Positions 35,866 to 44,455 of a stretch of 64,000 nt of DNA are shown here, in pieces; the stretch's first letter is position 1, and each line of letters begins with the position of its first letter. The translations under genes and the position numbers were made by a program. The stretch is from Vicinamibacterales bacterium (GTDB lineage Bacteria > Acidobacteriota > Vicinamibacteria > Vicinamibacterales > UBA2999). Where the stretch lies: assembly GCA_041394705.1 (NCBI GenBank), contig JAWKHS010000004.1, forward strand, positions 1-64,000. The letters are read 5' to 3'. The notes beneath the pieces were generated by a model. The model saw only the letters and a program-made list of their open reading frames with translations, had not been told where the DNA came from and did not search any database.

Positions 35866-37896
35866 ATGCCGCCCCCCGCCGTCCGCCTCGCGCTCCTGTG
35901 GCACATGCACCAGCCCTACTACCTGGATCCGCCGACGGGGGAGTCGGTGCTGCCGTGGGTGCGCCTGCACGCCATCAAGGACTACGGCGGGATGGTGGCG
36001 ATGCTCGAGGCCTACCCGGGCGTCCGTGTCACGTTCAACCTCGTCCCGGCGCTGGTCGAGCAGGTGGAGGCCTACGCGGCGGAGCGGACCTGGGACCGGC
36101 AGCTCGTCCTCGGGCTCCGGCCGGCGACCGAGCTCGACCGCGCTGACACCGAGTGGTTCGTGCGGGAAGGCTTCCATGCCCATCCGCCAACCATGATCGA
36201 GCCGTATCCGCGGTACGCCGAGCTCTGGCGGCGGCAGGCGAGCGGCGTGCCGTTCGACGCGGCCGCCCTGACCGACCTCCAGGTCTGGCAGAAGCTCGCC
36301 TGGGTCGACCCGGACGTCGCCCGCGCGGACCCGCGCATCGTCGGATTGCGCGCGAAGGGCCGGGACTACGACGACGCCGACAAAGCCGCGCTCCGCGAGG
36401 TCGAGCTGGCGCTGCTGCGGCGGGTGGTGCCTCTCTATCGATCGGCCGCGGATCGCGGCCAGGTGGAGCTGAGCTGTTCGCCGTACTTCCACCCGATCCT
36501 GCCCCTCCTGTGCGACTCCGCCGCGCATCACGACGCGCACCCCGGAGCGCCGCTGCCGCATCCCGCGTTCCGCTGGCCGGAGGACGCCGACGATCAGCTG
36601 GTGCGGGCGGCCCAGGCGCACGCCGGCTGGTTCGGCCGGCCGCCGGCCGGGGTCTGGCCGTCCGAAGGAGGCGTGTCACCGGCGACGGCCGCCGCGGTTG
36701 CCCGCGCGGGCTTCCGCTGGATGGCGACCGACGAAGCCATCCTGCGGGCGTCGCGGGCGCTGGCCGGTCTCGAGACGCCCGCGGCGCTCTGCCATCGCAC
36801 GCACGAGATCGCGACGCCGGACGGGCCCGTCCGCGTGGTGTTCCGCGACCACGGCCTGTCCGACGCCATCGGCTTCACCTACCAGGGCTGGGCCGCCGAG
36901 GGCGCCGTCGGCGACTTCGTCGAGCGGCTCCGTGCGGCTGGCCGGCAGGCGGCTCTCCCGGGATCGCCCCCGACCGTCGCAGTCATCCTCGACGGCGAGA
37001 ACGCCTGGGAGCACTATGCCGACGGCGGCCGGCCGTTCCTGCGCGCCCTCTACGGAGCGCTCGAGGCGGCGGCGGACATCGAGCCGGTCACCATGTCGGA
37101 GGCGACCACGGGGGAGGCCGAGCCGCTCCCGCGGCTCTTCGCGGGTTCGTGGATCCATGCCGACTTCGGGATCTGGATCGGCCACGCCGACGACCGCCGT
37201 GCGTGGGCGCAACTGGCCCGCGCCCGCGCCGCCTTCGCCAAGGAGGCGAAGGGGCTCGATGCCGCGGCCGTCGAGGGCGCGCGGCAGGCCCTGCGCGCCG
37301 CGGAGGGCAGCGACTGGTTCTGGTGGTACGGCGACGATCACTCGTCGCTCCACGATCGGGACTTCGACGCGCTCTTCCGGCGGCACGTCCGGCGCGCCTG
37401 GCATCACCTGGGCCTCGAGGTGCCGGCGGACCTCTACGAGTCGAACATCACGACCGAGGTCGCCGGGGACGACGTCCTGCGGCCCGTTGCGGTGGCGGAC
37501 GGCGACCGGACGGGCGGGTATTTCGGCCGGCTGGGCTGGGTCGGCCTGGAGCGGCCGGCCGGATCGATGAGCCGCGGGACGGAGCGTCGCGTTCGGGCGT
37601 GCGAGGTCGCCGCCACGGACGCCGCGCTCTGGGCCGAGGCGGCGTTCGACGGCGCCGCCCGCGTGAGCCTCGAGATGACGACGCTCGACGGCCGGGCCGC
37701 CGCCGTCGACGGCGCGCCAGGCCAGCCATTGGAACTCCGGTGGGACGCCGTCCAGGCCGTGGCCGGAGAGGTCGTCCGCGTCCGGGTCGTGGCCCGGGAT
37801 TCGGTCGGTCGAATCCTCGAAACGGTTCCCGCGGACGGTATCGGGCGGCGCCTCGCCGTCCCGGACGCCGGCGGGGCCAGCGTCTGGACCGCCTGA
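35866..37896 (+). CDS. Glycoside hydrolase family 57 (alpha-glucan active)
   Basis: A 676-aa GH57 protein. The family's motif 1 is LLWHMHQPYY (His13, His15), the catalytic nucleophile Glu267 lies in WPSEGGVS, and the acid/base Asp376 in LDGENAWEHY; WFWWYGDDHSS follows. These match the longer GH57 enzymes (amylopullulanase-like) and the catalytic residues are intact. No signal peptide is visible, so it probably works on cytoplasmic glycogen or maltodextrin; the activity is not certain, since GH57 also includes branching enzymes and 4-alpha-glucanotransferases. The last 200 residues are beta-rich. It stands alone between the lptFG fusion and the AT-rich gap. Confidence 0.9.
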   Translation: MPPPAVRLALLWHMHQPYYLDPPTGESVLPWVRLHAIKDYGGMVAMLEAYPGVRVTFNLVPALVEQVEAYAAERTWDRQLVLGLRPATELDRADTEWFVREGFHAHPPTMIEPYPRYAELWRRQASGVPFDAAALTDLQVWQKLAWVDPDVARADPRIVGLRAKGRDYDDADKAALREVELALLRRVVPLYRSAADRGQVELSCSPYFHPILPLLCDSAAHHDAHPGAPLPHPAFRWPEDADDQLVRAAQAHAGWFGRPPAGVWPSEGGVSPATAAAVARAGFRWMATDEAILRASRALAGLETPAALCHRTHEIATPDGPVRVVFRDHGLSDAIGFTYQGWAAEGAVGDFVERLRAAGRQAALPGSPPTVAVILDGENAWEHYADGGRPFLRALYGALEAAADIEPVTMSEATTGEAEPLPRLFAGSWIHADFGIWIGHADDRRAWAQLARARAAFAKEAKGLDAAAVEGARQALRAAEGSDWFWWYGDDHSSLHDRDFDALFRRHVRRAWHHLGLEVPADLYESNITTEVAGDDVLRPVAVADGDRTGGYFGRLGWVGLERPAGSMSRGTERRVRACEVAATDAALWAEAAFDGAARVSLEMTTLDGRAAAVDGAPGQPLELRWDAVQAVAGEVVRVRVVARDSVGRILETVPADGIGRRLAVPDAGGASVWTA

Positions 37897-38216
37897 CGGG
37901 GCGTTAGCCCAAACACCATCAACATTTCATCAACAGGGGCTATTCACGCCGTATTCTATTAACGTCTGATAACACTTCTTATGTAAACTAAGTGGTCTGG
38001 AAAGGGCGTTGGAGAGCCGGTCTCGTCGTGAGGTTCGGCTTCGCGGCCTTCGGCGCACCCTCGGGCCGTCGCTGTCGCGTCCGCCTTGGCTCGGGGACTC
38101 GGACTCCGCCTCACGCGGAACGAATGCGTTGCGGATTGCAGGAGCCCCGCAGCCTGCGCCACCGGACTTCAGGACGTGCGCGGACGGGACGGCGCCTTCG
38201 AACCGGCGACGGCCGG
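37897..38216. other. 320-base non-coding gap with an AT-rich segment
   Basis: This gap separates the convergent GH57 and parB genes. Bases 37905-37995 are strikingly AT-rich for this genome and contain two ATCAACA heptamers (37918-37924 and 37929-37935), eleven bases apart start to start. TTAACG (37959-37964) and TAAACT (37984-37989) could be a weak rightward promoter with 19-base spacing. The remaining 220 bases are GC-rich with no convincing gene. It could hold a small RNA, a partition or replication-related site, or only regulatory remnants; none is proven. Confidence 0.6.
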
Positions 38217-39041
38217 CTAGGCCTGGGCCTTCAGCTCGGCGAGGATGGACTCGAGGGCGCCGATCACTTCGTCCTTCGACGCGCTCTTCTTGGTGAACGT
38301 CAGTCGCAGGTTGAACGCCTTGGTCTGGGGTCTGAAGCTGAAGACGAACGCCTTGGGTCGGCCGGGGCCCGGCTTCGGTTTCTCCTGGGCCTGGCGCAGT
38401 TGCTCCCGGGTCGCGCCGTGCGTGGCGATCTTCTCGACCAGCGCGAGCATCTTCGCCGGGTCTCCCTGGCGGGCCACCTGCAGGAGGATGGACTTGCTGC
38501 TGATGTCTGCCAGCCGGCAGACCTTGCGGACCTCTGGCGGGATGCCCGTGAGGGACAGCGACTCGGTGATCGCCGTGCGGGACTTGCCGAGGCGCTTGGC
38601 GAGGTCTTCGTGGGTATAGCCGCAGCGGGCGCCGAGGCTGTGCAGGGCTTCGGCTTCTTCGAACGCGGTGAGGTCCTTCCGCTGGATGTTCTCGACCAGG
38701 GCGAGCTCGAGCATCTCGGTGTCGTCCACGTCGCGGACGACGACGGGCAGTTCCAGGATGCCGGCGCGGATGGCCGCCTGGTAGCGGCGCTCGCCGGCCA
38801 CGATCTGATAGCGCTCGCCGCGCTGGCGGACGATCAGGGGCTCGATGATGCCTTTCTCGTGCAGCGACGCGACCAGGTCCGACAGGTCGCCCATGGCCTG
38901 CCGCGGCTGGTCGGGGTTCGGGTCCACCCGGTCGATCGGCACGAGCCGCCCGACGGGGGGCGCAGCGGACGACGCCAGCGCCTCGACGTAGTGGGCGTCA
39001 TGCCGCATCTGGAGCGCCTGGGGCAATCCTCGCTTAGGCAC
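38217..39041 (-). CDS. parB: ParB-family chromosome partition protein
   Basis: A 274-aa ParB/Noc-like protein that loads on parS sites and slides as a CTP-dependent clamp. It has the N-terminal ParB/sulfiredoxin fold with GERRYQAAIRAG (box II) and VENIQRKDL (box III), a helix-turn-helix around GYTHEDLAKRLGKSRTAI, and a C-terminal part (GPGRPKAFVFSF and a final helical stretch) unlike the leucine-zipper end of Caulobacter ParB. The GTG at 39041 overlaps the parA end by eight bases. No 16-bp classical parS was found here, but a perfect 18-bp palindrome lies upstream of parA. Confidence 0.92.
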   Translation of the reverse strand: MPKRGLPQALQMRHDAHYVEALASSAAPPVGRLVPIDRVDPNPDQPRQAMGDLSDLVASLHEKGIIEPLIVRQRGERYQIVAGERRYQAAIRAGILELPVVVRDVDDTEMLELALVENIQRKDLTAFEEAEALHSLGARCGYTHEDLAKRLGKSRTAITESLSLTGIPPEVRKVCRLADISSKSILLQVARQGDPAKMLALVEKIATHGATREQLRQAQEKPKPGPGRPKAFVFSFRPQTKAFNLRLTFTKKSASKDEVIGALESILAELKAQA

Positions 39042-39786
39042 GTTCCATCACCTCCTCGCACAGTCTGTAGTATTCGTGGGCGCCGCTCGAGTCGGGGGCG
39101 AACGTGAAGATGGACTCGCGGTACGCGGGGCTCTCTTCGAGCCGGACGCTCTTGCTGATGACGGTCCGGAACACCTTCTCACCGAAGACCTTCCGGATCT
39201 GCGCCAGGATGTCACGGCCGAGGGCGGTCCGCTTGTCGTGCATCGTGATGACGACCCCGAGGATCTGCAGCGCCGGGTTGGGGCGCTGGCGCACCTTTTC
39301 GATGGTCTCCAGCAGGTCGTCCGTGCCTTCGAGCGCGAAGTAGGAGGACTGGATCGGGATGAGGAGGTGCGTGGCCGCCACCAGGGCGTTCACGGTGAGC
39401 AGGCCGAGGGCGGGCGGGCAGTCGATGACCACGTGGCTGAAGTCGGTCAGGCGTTCGAGCTGGTCCTTGAGCCTGAACGGGGCGTCCAGCTCCCCTACCA
39501 GCCTGGACTCCAGCTTCGCGAGGGAGATTCGTGCCGGCGCCACCGACAGGTTCGGAACGCCCGTCGGCTTGATGATCTCGTGGATGTCGAGCGCGGAGTC
39601 GACGAAGACGTCGTACATGCCGCGTTCGACGGTTCGCAGGTCCAGGTAGGACATGCTGCTGTTCGCCTGGGGGTCGAGGTCGATCAGGAGGGTCGGCTTC
39701 CCGCGGAGCGCCAGCGCGGCCGCGAGATTGAGCGCGGTGGTCGTCTTGCCCACACCGCCCTTCTGATTGGTAATGGCGAGGATCAT
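39034..39786 (-). CDS. parA: ParA-family partition ATPase
   Basis: A 250-aa deviant Walker A ATPase that moves ParB-bound DNA. KGGVGKTT is at residues 9-16, DLDPQANSS follows (about 37), and VIDCPPALGLLTVNAL is near 119. It has the short form without an N-terminal helix-turn-helix, as in chromosomal ParA/Soj. It is the first gene of a parA-parB unit; the 225 bases upstream hold a palindrome cluster that may be its operator or a ParB site. Whether it is on a chromosome is inferred from housekeeping neighbours. Confidence 0.95.
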   Translation of the reverse strand: MILAITNQKGGVGKTTTALNLAAALALRGKPTLLIDLDPQANSSMSYLDLRTVERGMYDVFVDSALDIHEIIKPTGVPNLSVAPARISLAKLESRLVGELDAPFRLKDQLERLTDFSHVVIDCPPALGLLTVNALVAATHLLIPIQSSYFALEGTDDLLETIEKVRQRPNPALQILGVVITMHDKRTALGRDILAQIRKVFGEKVFRTVISKSVRLEESPAYRESIFTFAPDSSGAHEYYRLCEEVMERA

Positions 39787-39893
39787 CGGGGCAGCTGCGT
39801 GAGTGAGGCGTCCGTCTCACCCAGGGGGGATGGGTGGCGGCCATTCTAGGGCCCGTGTGCAGCGCCGTCAAGCTACGTGCGGAATCACGCAAT

Positions 39894-39966
39894 GGCCGAC
39901 AAGGAAATTGCCAAGCCTAAGACATTCATTGTGAATGAGTTAGGAGAATTGTCGGCCGGCCGACAA
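39894..39966. promoter_or_regulatory. Palindrome cluster upstream of parA
   Basis: An 18-bp perfect palindrome (39949-39966) is TTGTCGGCC followed by GGCCGACAA. A third copy of GGCCGACAA lies at 39894-39902. Between them a separate hairpin has arms 39916-39928 and 39932-39944 (CCTAA and CATTCA against TGAATG and TTAGG, two mismatches) with a three-base loop. It lies in a 225-base gap between the nuclease gene and parA, both read leftward. Its density of symmetry suggests a protein-binding site such as an operator or a ParB box; this is inference. Confidence 0.6.
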
Positions 39967-40011
39967 CGACGCGGCGCGCTGAGGGGACTCCGCCCGGTGG
40001 CGGGTGCCCCG

Positions 40012-40497
40012 CTACATCTTGTATTTTCCGAGCTCGTCGGGGTCGAGGCTTTCCAGCCACTGGTGGAGGCGCTCGCCGTCGACCTTGGCCGCGCCGGCAT
40101 CCACCGTCTTCGCGCTCTCGAGGACGTGCTCCTCGACCCAGATCGGCGACCGGGTGCGGAGCGCCAGCGCGATGGCGTCACTGGGGCGCGCGTCCACCGC
40201 AACCTTTCCTGCCGGCGTCTCCAGATGGATGTGCGCGTAGAAGGTGTTGTCCTTGACGTCGCTCACCACGATTCGCTCGACGCTCGCCTGCAGGTCGTGG
40301 ATGACGTTCCGCAGGAGGTCGTGCGTCATGGGCCGCGGTGTGTGGATGTTCTCGATCTGCAGGGCGATCGCGTTGGCCTCGAACACGCCGACCCAGATCG
40401 GAAGGACGCGCTTGTCGTCCTCGTCCCGCAGGATGACGATGGGCATGTTCGTCACGGGGTCCACCGTGAGGCCCTTGATGGTCATCTCGATCAACAC
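40012..40497 (-). CDS. Bifunctional nuclease-domain protein (DUF151/BFN)
   Basis: A 161-aa protein of the bifunctional nuclease family. It begins MLIEMTIKGLTVDPVTNMPI and has LPIWVGVFEANAIA, PRPMTHDLLRNVI and VDARPSDAIALALRT, the most conserved stretch of the family. Plant and bacterial homologues cleave RNA and DNA; the in vivo role is poorly known. The GTG at 40497 is chosen to retain the usual N-terminus and overlaps the miaB end; an ATG four codons later is possible. It is co-directional with miaB upstream and parA downstream. Confidence 0.9.
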   Translation of the reverse strand: MLIEMTIKGLTVDPVTNMPIVILRDEDDKRVLPIWVGVFEANAIALQIENIHTPRPMTHDLLRNVIHDLQASVERIVVSDVKDNTFYAHIHLETPAGKVAVDARPSDAIALALRTRSPIWVEEHVLESAKTVDAGAAKVDGERLHQWLESLDPDELGKYKM

Positions 40498-41837
40498 GGC
40501 ACCGTCTCCGCCACCGTCGCCGGACGGCCCCAGACGCCGAAGGCGCCGGTCCGTTCGATGGTCACATTGACGAGCGAGCCCAGCCACTCCGGCTCGCCCG
40601 GGAAATTCACCACGGTGTTGCCGGTCGTGCGGCCCGCGAGCTCCCACGACCGCCGCCGGCTGGTGGTGTCCACGAGGACCTCCACCGTCCGACCGAGCGC
40701 GTCGTGATGCAAGCCGGCTTGGATGTCCTTCTGCAGGCTCTGAAGCGTCATGATCCGCCGCGTCTTCTCCTCCTCCAGGACGTCGTCCGTCATCCGGAGC
40801 GCGGCGAGCGTGTTGGGGCGCGGCGAGTACTTGAACGAGAACATGCTGTGGAACCGCACGGTCCGCACGAGGTCGAGCGTCTCGGCGAAGTCCGAGTCGG
40901 TCTCCCCTGGGAACCCAACGATCATATCGGTCGAGAGCTGGATGTCCGGCATGGCCGCGCGCAGCCGGTCGACCAGGTCCAGGTACTCCTGACGCGTGTG
41001 CCGGCGACGCATGGCCTTCAGGACGGCATCGGATCCGGACTGGACCGGCAGGTGCAGATGGCGGCAGACCTTCGGCAGGTCGCGCATCGCTGCAATCATC
41101 CGGTCCGAGCAGTGCCTCGGGTGGGGGCTGGCGAAGCGGATACGCGCGATGCCCGGCACCTCGTGGACGGCCGCCAGCAGCCCTGCGAAGTCGCACCCGG
41201 GGTCATCCGGCGCCTGGTAGTGGTTCACGATCTGGCCCAGGAGCTGGACCTCTTTCCGCCCGGCCGCTGCCAGCGCTTCGACTTCACGGACGATCTCGGT
41301 CTTCGCCCGCATCCGCTCGTGGCCGCGCGTGTAGGGCACCACGCAGTAGCTGCAGAAGTCGTTGCAGCCTTCGACAATCGTCACATAGCCCTTGACCGGG
41401 TCATCGCGGCGCGTCAGCCCGAAGGGAAATGTCGGCTCGTCGTACGGCGTCGAGATGTCGATGAGGGGCTCGCTCGCGGTTGCCGCCTGCTCGACGAGGA
41501 GCGGGAGGAGCCTGACCCGCTGCGTCCCGAGCACGATGTCGACGAGTTTCGACCTGGTCAGGATCTCGGCGCCGTCCTGCTGTGCCACGCATCCAGTGAC
41601 GGCCACCATCGGAGCCGCGCCCGTCCGGGTGGCCGTGCCCTTGATGTCGCCGAGGCGTGTGTAGAGCTTTTCGGCAGCCCGTTCGCGAACCGAGCAGGTG
41701 TTGATGACCACCAGGTCGGCGTCGTCGTCCGACTCCGTGCGCTCGAATCCGGCCTGCTCCAGCAGCCCTGCCATCCGCTCCGAGTCGTGGACGTTCATCT
41801 GGCAGCCGTAGGTCTCGATCAGGTACTTTCTGGCCAT
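40491..41837 (-). CDS. miaB: tRNA-2-methylthio-N6-dimethylallyladenosine synthase MiaB
   Basis: Adds the methylthio group to i6A37 in tRNAs reading UNN codons. The 448-aa protein has the three N-terminal cluster cysteines (Cys12, Cys48, Cys83), the radical-SAM CNDFCSYC with Cys158, 162 and 165, and a C-terminal TRAM domain (GRTVEVLVD, GRTTGNTVVNF). The usual GQNVNSY motif reads GQIVNHY. The start at 41837 matches the family; the longer frame upstream runs antisense-like through recN. The start overlaps the recN stop by one base (TGATG). Confidence 0.95.
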   Translation of the reverse strand: MARKYLIETYGCQMNVHDSERMAGLLEQAGFERTESDDDADLVVINTCSVRERAAEKLYTRLGDIKGTATRTGAAPMVAVTGCVAQQDGAEILTRSKLVDIVLGTQRVRLLPLLVEQAATASEPLIDISTPYDEPTFPFGLTRRDDPVKGYVTIVEGCNDFCSYCVVPYTRGHERMRAKTEIVREVEALAAAGRKEVQLLGQIVNHYQAPDDPGCDFAGLLAAVHEVPGIARIRFASPHPRHCSDRMIAAMRDLPKVCRHLHLPVQSGSDAVLKAMRRRHTRQEYLDLVDRLRAAMPDIQLSTDMIVGFPGETDSDFAETLDLVRTVRFHSMFSFKYSPRPNTLAALRMTDDVLEEEKTRRIMTLQSLQKDIQAGLHHDALGRTVEVLVDTTSRRRSWELAGRTTGNTVVNFPGEPEWLGSLVNVTIERTGAFGVWGRPATVAETVPC

Positions 41838-43531
41838 CAGCGCCGCACTTTCGCTTTCGCCCCTCGGGGACTTTCGCCTTTCGCTTTCGCCTGCGCGGAT
41901 ACTTTCGCCCCCGCGCCCAGCAGGGTCCGCGCCGCCGAGAGGACGTCGCCCGACAGCGCGCTCTCCCCTGCCATCATCCTCGCGATTTCCTGTTCGCGTG
42001 CCGGCCCGTCGAGCCGCGTCACCGAGGTGAGGGTGCGGGCGTTCCGAATGGTCTTGTCGATGGCGAAGTGCGTGGAAGCGAGGGCCGCGATCTGCGGCAG
42101 GTGCGTGATGCACAGCACCTGGGCATCCTGACCGAGTGTCCGGAGGCGCTCGCCGACGACCGACGCCGCCCGGCCGCCGATGCCGGCATCCACCTCGTCG
42201 AAGATCAGGGTGCGATGTGGCTGCAGCCCGGTCGTCAGGGTCTTGAACGCCAGCATCACCCGGGAGAGCTCGCCGCCGGACGCGATCCGGGCGAGCGGGC
42301 GGGGATCCTCGCCAGGGTTGGCGGTGAGATGGAATTCGACCGCGTCGATCCCGCCGGGGTGCCAGGCGTCGGGGGCGTCGGAGGTGGTCACGCGGACGTC
42401 GAACGTGGCGCGGGCCATGCCGAGGTCCGCGAGCGCGGCCTCCATGGCCCGTCCCAGCTGCACGGCCGCGGCCCCGCGGGTCGCCGAGAGCCGCCGCGCC
42501 ACCTCGAGGAACGCCGCGCGCGCCGATTCCAGCGCCCGCACCGCATCGTCGCGCCGCTCCGGGCTGCCGGTCAGCGACCGGTGCTCTTCCTCGAGCGCCG
42601 CGACCCGCGCCAGGACGTCACGCAGTGACGGGCCGTGCTTCCGTTTCAGGCGCTCGATCAGGACCAGGCGGTCCTCCACCTCCTGCAGCCGGCCGGGCGA
42701 GGCGTCCAGCCGTTCGCCGTAGTCGCGCAGCGTGAGGGCCAGATCGTCCAGCTGGGCCTTGATGCCGTCCCGCATGCCGAGGTGCGTCGAGAACGTGTCG
42801 TCGATCGCGGCCAGGTCCCCCACCTTCTTCCAGACCTGGGCGAGCGTCGAGAGCACGGCACTTTCGTTGTCGTACAGGAGAGCGTAGGCTTCGGAGCTCA
42901 GGGCCTGCAGGCGTCCGGCGTGGCGCAGCACGTCCCGCGTGCGCTCCAGCGTGTCGTCCTCGCCCTCGGTGAGGGCGGCCCGCCGCAGCTCGGACAGATG
43001 GAACTCGACGAGTTCCAGACGGCTTGCCCGTTCTCCCGCGTCGAGCTCGGTACGCGCGAGTGCCTGGGTGGCGAGGGTGACGGCGGAAAACCGCGCGGCG
43101 ACTGTGGCGGCGGCGTCGGTGGTGCGCGCCCAGGCGTCCAGCATCGGCAGGTGCGTGGCCGGATCGAGCAGGGCCTGGTGCTCATGCTGTCCGTGGAGCT
43201 CGACGATCTCTCCGACGGTCGACCGCAGTGCGGCGGCGTTCACGAGCTGGCCGTCGAGGAAGGCGCGGGAACGGCCCTGGGCCGTTATCTCCCGACGGAC
43301 GACGACCTCCCGCCCGGCGGCGTCTTCGAGTTGTGCTTCCACGGAGGCGAGATCCTCGCCGGTGCGGACCAGGTCCGCCGATGCGCGACCGCCAAGCAGC
43401 AGCCCGACGGCCTCGACCAGCATGGATTTTCCTGCGCCGGTCTCGCCGGTCAGGACGTTGAACGAACGTTCAAATTCGACGGACGCCGACTCGATGACCG
43501 CGAGGTTCTTGATCGCCAGGTACCGGATCAT
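41837..43531 (-). CDS. recN: DNA repair protein RecN
   Basis: An SMC-like ATPase that holds broken DNA ends for recombination repair. The 564-aa protein has Walker A GETGAGKS at 29-36, QHEHQALLDP, long coiled-coil arms (about 150-380), the signature GGELSRVMLAFK and Walker B LIFDEVDAGIGGRA. Length is typical. The last 20 residues are a low-complexity basic tail encoded by six CTTTCGC units (41848-41908, reverse strand AAG-type codons), unlike the rest of the protein. It diverges from tolQ across a 152-base gap. RecN is SOS-induced in many bacteria; no operator was recognised. Confidence 0.95.
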   Translation of the reverse strand: MIRYLAIKNLAVIESASVEFERSFNVLTGETGAGKSMLVEAVGLLLGGRASADLVRTGEDLASVEAQLEDAAGREVVVRREITAQGRSRAFLDGQLVNAAALRSTVGEIVELHGQHEHQALLDPATHLPMLDAWARTTDAAATVAARFSAVTLATQALARTELDAGERASRLELVEFHLSELRRAALTEGEDDTLERTRDVLRHAGRLQALSSEAYALLYDNESAVLSTLAQVWKKVGDLAAIDDTFSTHLGMRDGIKAQLDDLALTLRDYGERLDASPGRLQEVEDRLVLIERLKRKHGPSLRDVLARVAALEEEHRSLTGSPERRDDAVRALESARAAFLEVARRLSATRGAAAVQLGRAMEAALADLGMARATFDVRVTTSDAPDAWHPGGIDAVEFHLTANPGEDPRPLARIASGGELSRVMLAFKTLTTGLQPHRTLIFDEVDAGIGGRAASVVGERLRTLGQDAQVLCITHLPQIAALASTHFAIDKTIRNARTLTSVTRLDGPAREQEIARMMAGESALSGDVLSAARTLLGAGAKVSAQAKAKGESPRGAKAKVRR

Positions 43532-43599
43532 CGACGAACCGCCAGGGAGGTCGGGAGCTCGCGGGAGGATGGAGACGGAAGTGCCATCGTATCATGGGT

Positions 43600-43629
43600 T
43601 TGACAGAATTTCACACATCGTGCTACGGT
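43600..43629 (+). promoter_or_regulatory. Sigma-70-type promoter for tolQ
   Basis: TTGACA (43600-43605, exact consensus) and TACGGT (43624-43629) are 18 bases apart. The pair lies 55 bases before the proposed tolQ start and inside the longer open frame, which argues for the downstream start. Confidence 0.5.
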
Positions 43630-43683
43630 GGCACACTCGCGCTGTTCCCAGCGGCGCTCCACTCCCTCACGGCGGAGGTGTCG

Positions 43684-44439
43684 TTGCGCACGTCTGGATT
43701 GTGGTTCCTTGCCTTGCAGGTGGCGGATGTCGAGCGGCCCGTCCAGGGCTCGCTCAGCATCCTGCAGCTCGTCCTGGACGCCAGTCCCGTCTCGAAGGTG
43801 GCCCTGGCCGTGCTCCTGGCCTTCTCCATCGTGTCGTGGGGGATCATCCTCGCCAAGTCGATGGCCCTGCGGCGCGCCGAGCGGCAGTCGAAGTCGTTCC
43901 TCGACATCTTCCGGAAGAGCGCGCGCTTCTCCGAAGTGCAGGGGGCCTGCAAGGCGCTCGAGCACAGTCCGCTCGTCGGCCTGTTCCAGGCCGGGTATGC
44001 CGAGCTGACGCTGCAAATGCGGACGGACAAAGCGGCGGGGGGCAGTCCGGACGTCCCGGCGGCGCGTCCAACGCTCAAGAGCCTTGCGGCGGTGGATCGG
44101 GCGCTGCTGCGCGCCTCGTCCGTCGAAGTCATCAAGCTCGAGAAGCAAGTGACCTTCCTGGCGACCACTGCCAGCCTGGCGCCGTTCGTCGGGCTGTTCG
44201 GAACCGTCTGGGGCATCATGTCGGCCTTCGCCGGCATCGGCGCCCAGGGCTCCACCGATCTTGCAGTCGTCGCTCCCGGTATTGCCGAGGCGCTGGTCGC
44301 CACGGCCGTCGGCCTCTTCGCGGCCATGCCGGCCGTCTACTTCTACAACCATTTCACGACGAAAGTGAAGATCATGGCGTCGGAGATGGACGACTTCGCC
44401 ATGGAGTTCCTGAACATCTCGGAACGGAACTTCACCTAG
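43684..44439 (+). CDS. tolQ: Tol-Pal motor protein TolQ (ExbB family)
   Basis: Part of the proton-driven TolQ-TolR motor that keeps the outer membrane attached during division. The protein of about 251 aa has three membrane helices (roughly 35-55, 150-175 and 185-210) and the conserved VGLFGTVWGIMSAFAGIG and GIAEALVATAVGLFAAMPAV. The TTG at 43684 is preferred: GGAGG lies five bases upstream and the promoter at 43600-43629 sits inside the longer frame starting at 43594. The GTG at 43678 is an alternative. First gene of tolQRAB-pal-cpoB. Confidence 0.92.
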   Translation: MRTSGLWFLALQVADVERPVQGSLSILQLVLDASPVSKVALAVLLAFSIVSWGIILAKSMALRRAERQSKSFLDIFRKSARFSEVQGACKALEHSPLVGLFQAGYAELTLQMRTDKAAGGSPDVPAARPTLKSLAAVDRALLRASSVEVIKLEKQVTFLATTASLAPFVGLFGTVWGIMSAFAGIGAQGSTDLAVVAPGIAEALVATAVGLFAAMPAVYFYNHFTTKVKIMASEMDDFAMEFLNISERNFT

Positions 44440-44455
44440 GGCGCGGAGGCCGGTC

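Noticed and set aside
34000..40100. Classical 16-bp parS (TGTTTCACGTGAAACA type)
   Set aside because: No sequence close to it was found near parAB; only the different 18-bp palindrome is present.
39892..40707. Plus-strand frame starting MADKEIAKPKTFIVNE
   Set aside because: It has no ribosome-binding site, lies in the palindrome cluster and then runs antisense through the nuclease and miaB genes.
40012..41196. 394-aa frame containing the bifunctional nuclease
   Set aside because: The upstream 230 residues are the wrong frame of miaB; the GTG at 40497 gives the family-length protein.
43464..43471. GAACGTTC inside recN as a possible SOS box
   Set aside because: It is inside the coding region, too short, and not followed by the longer symmetry of known LexA sites.
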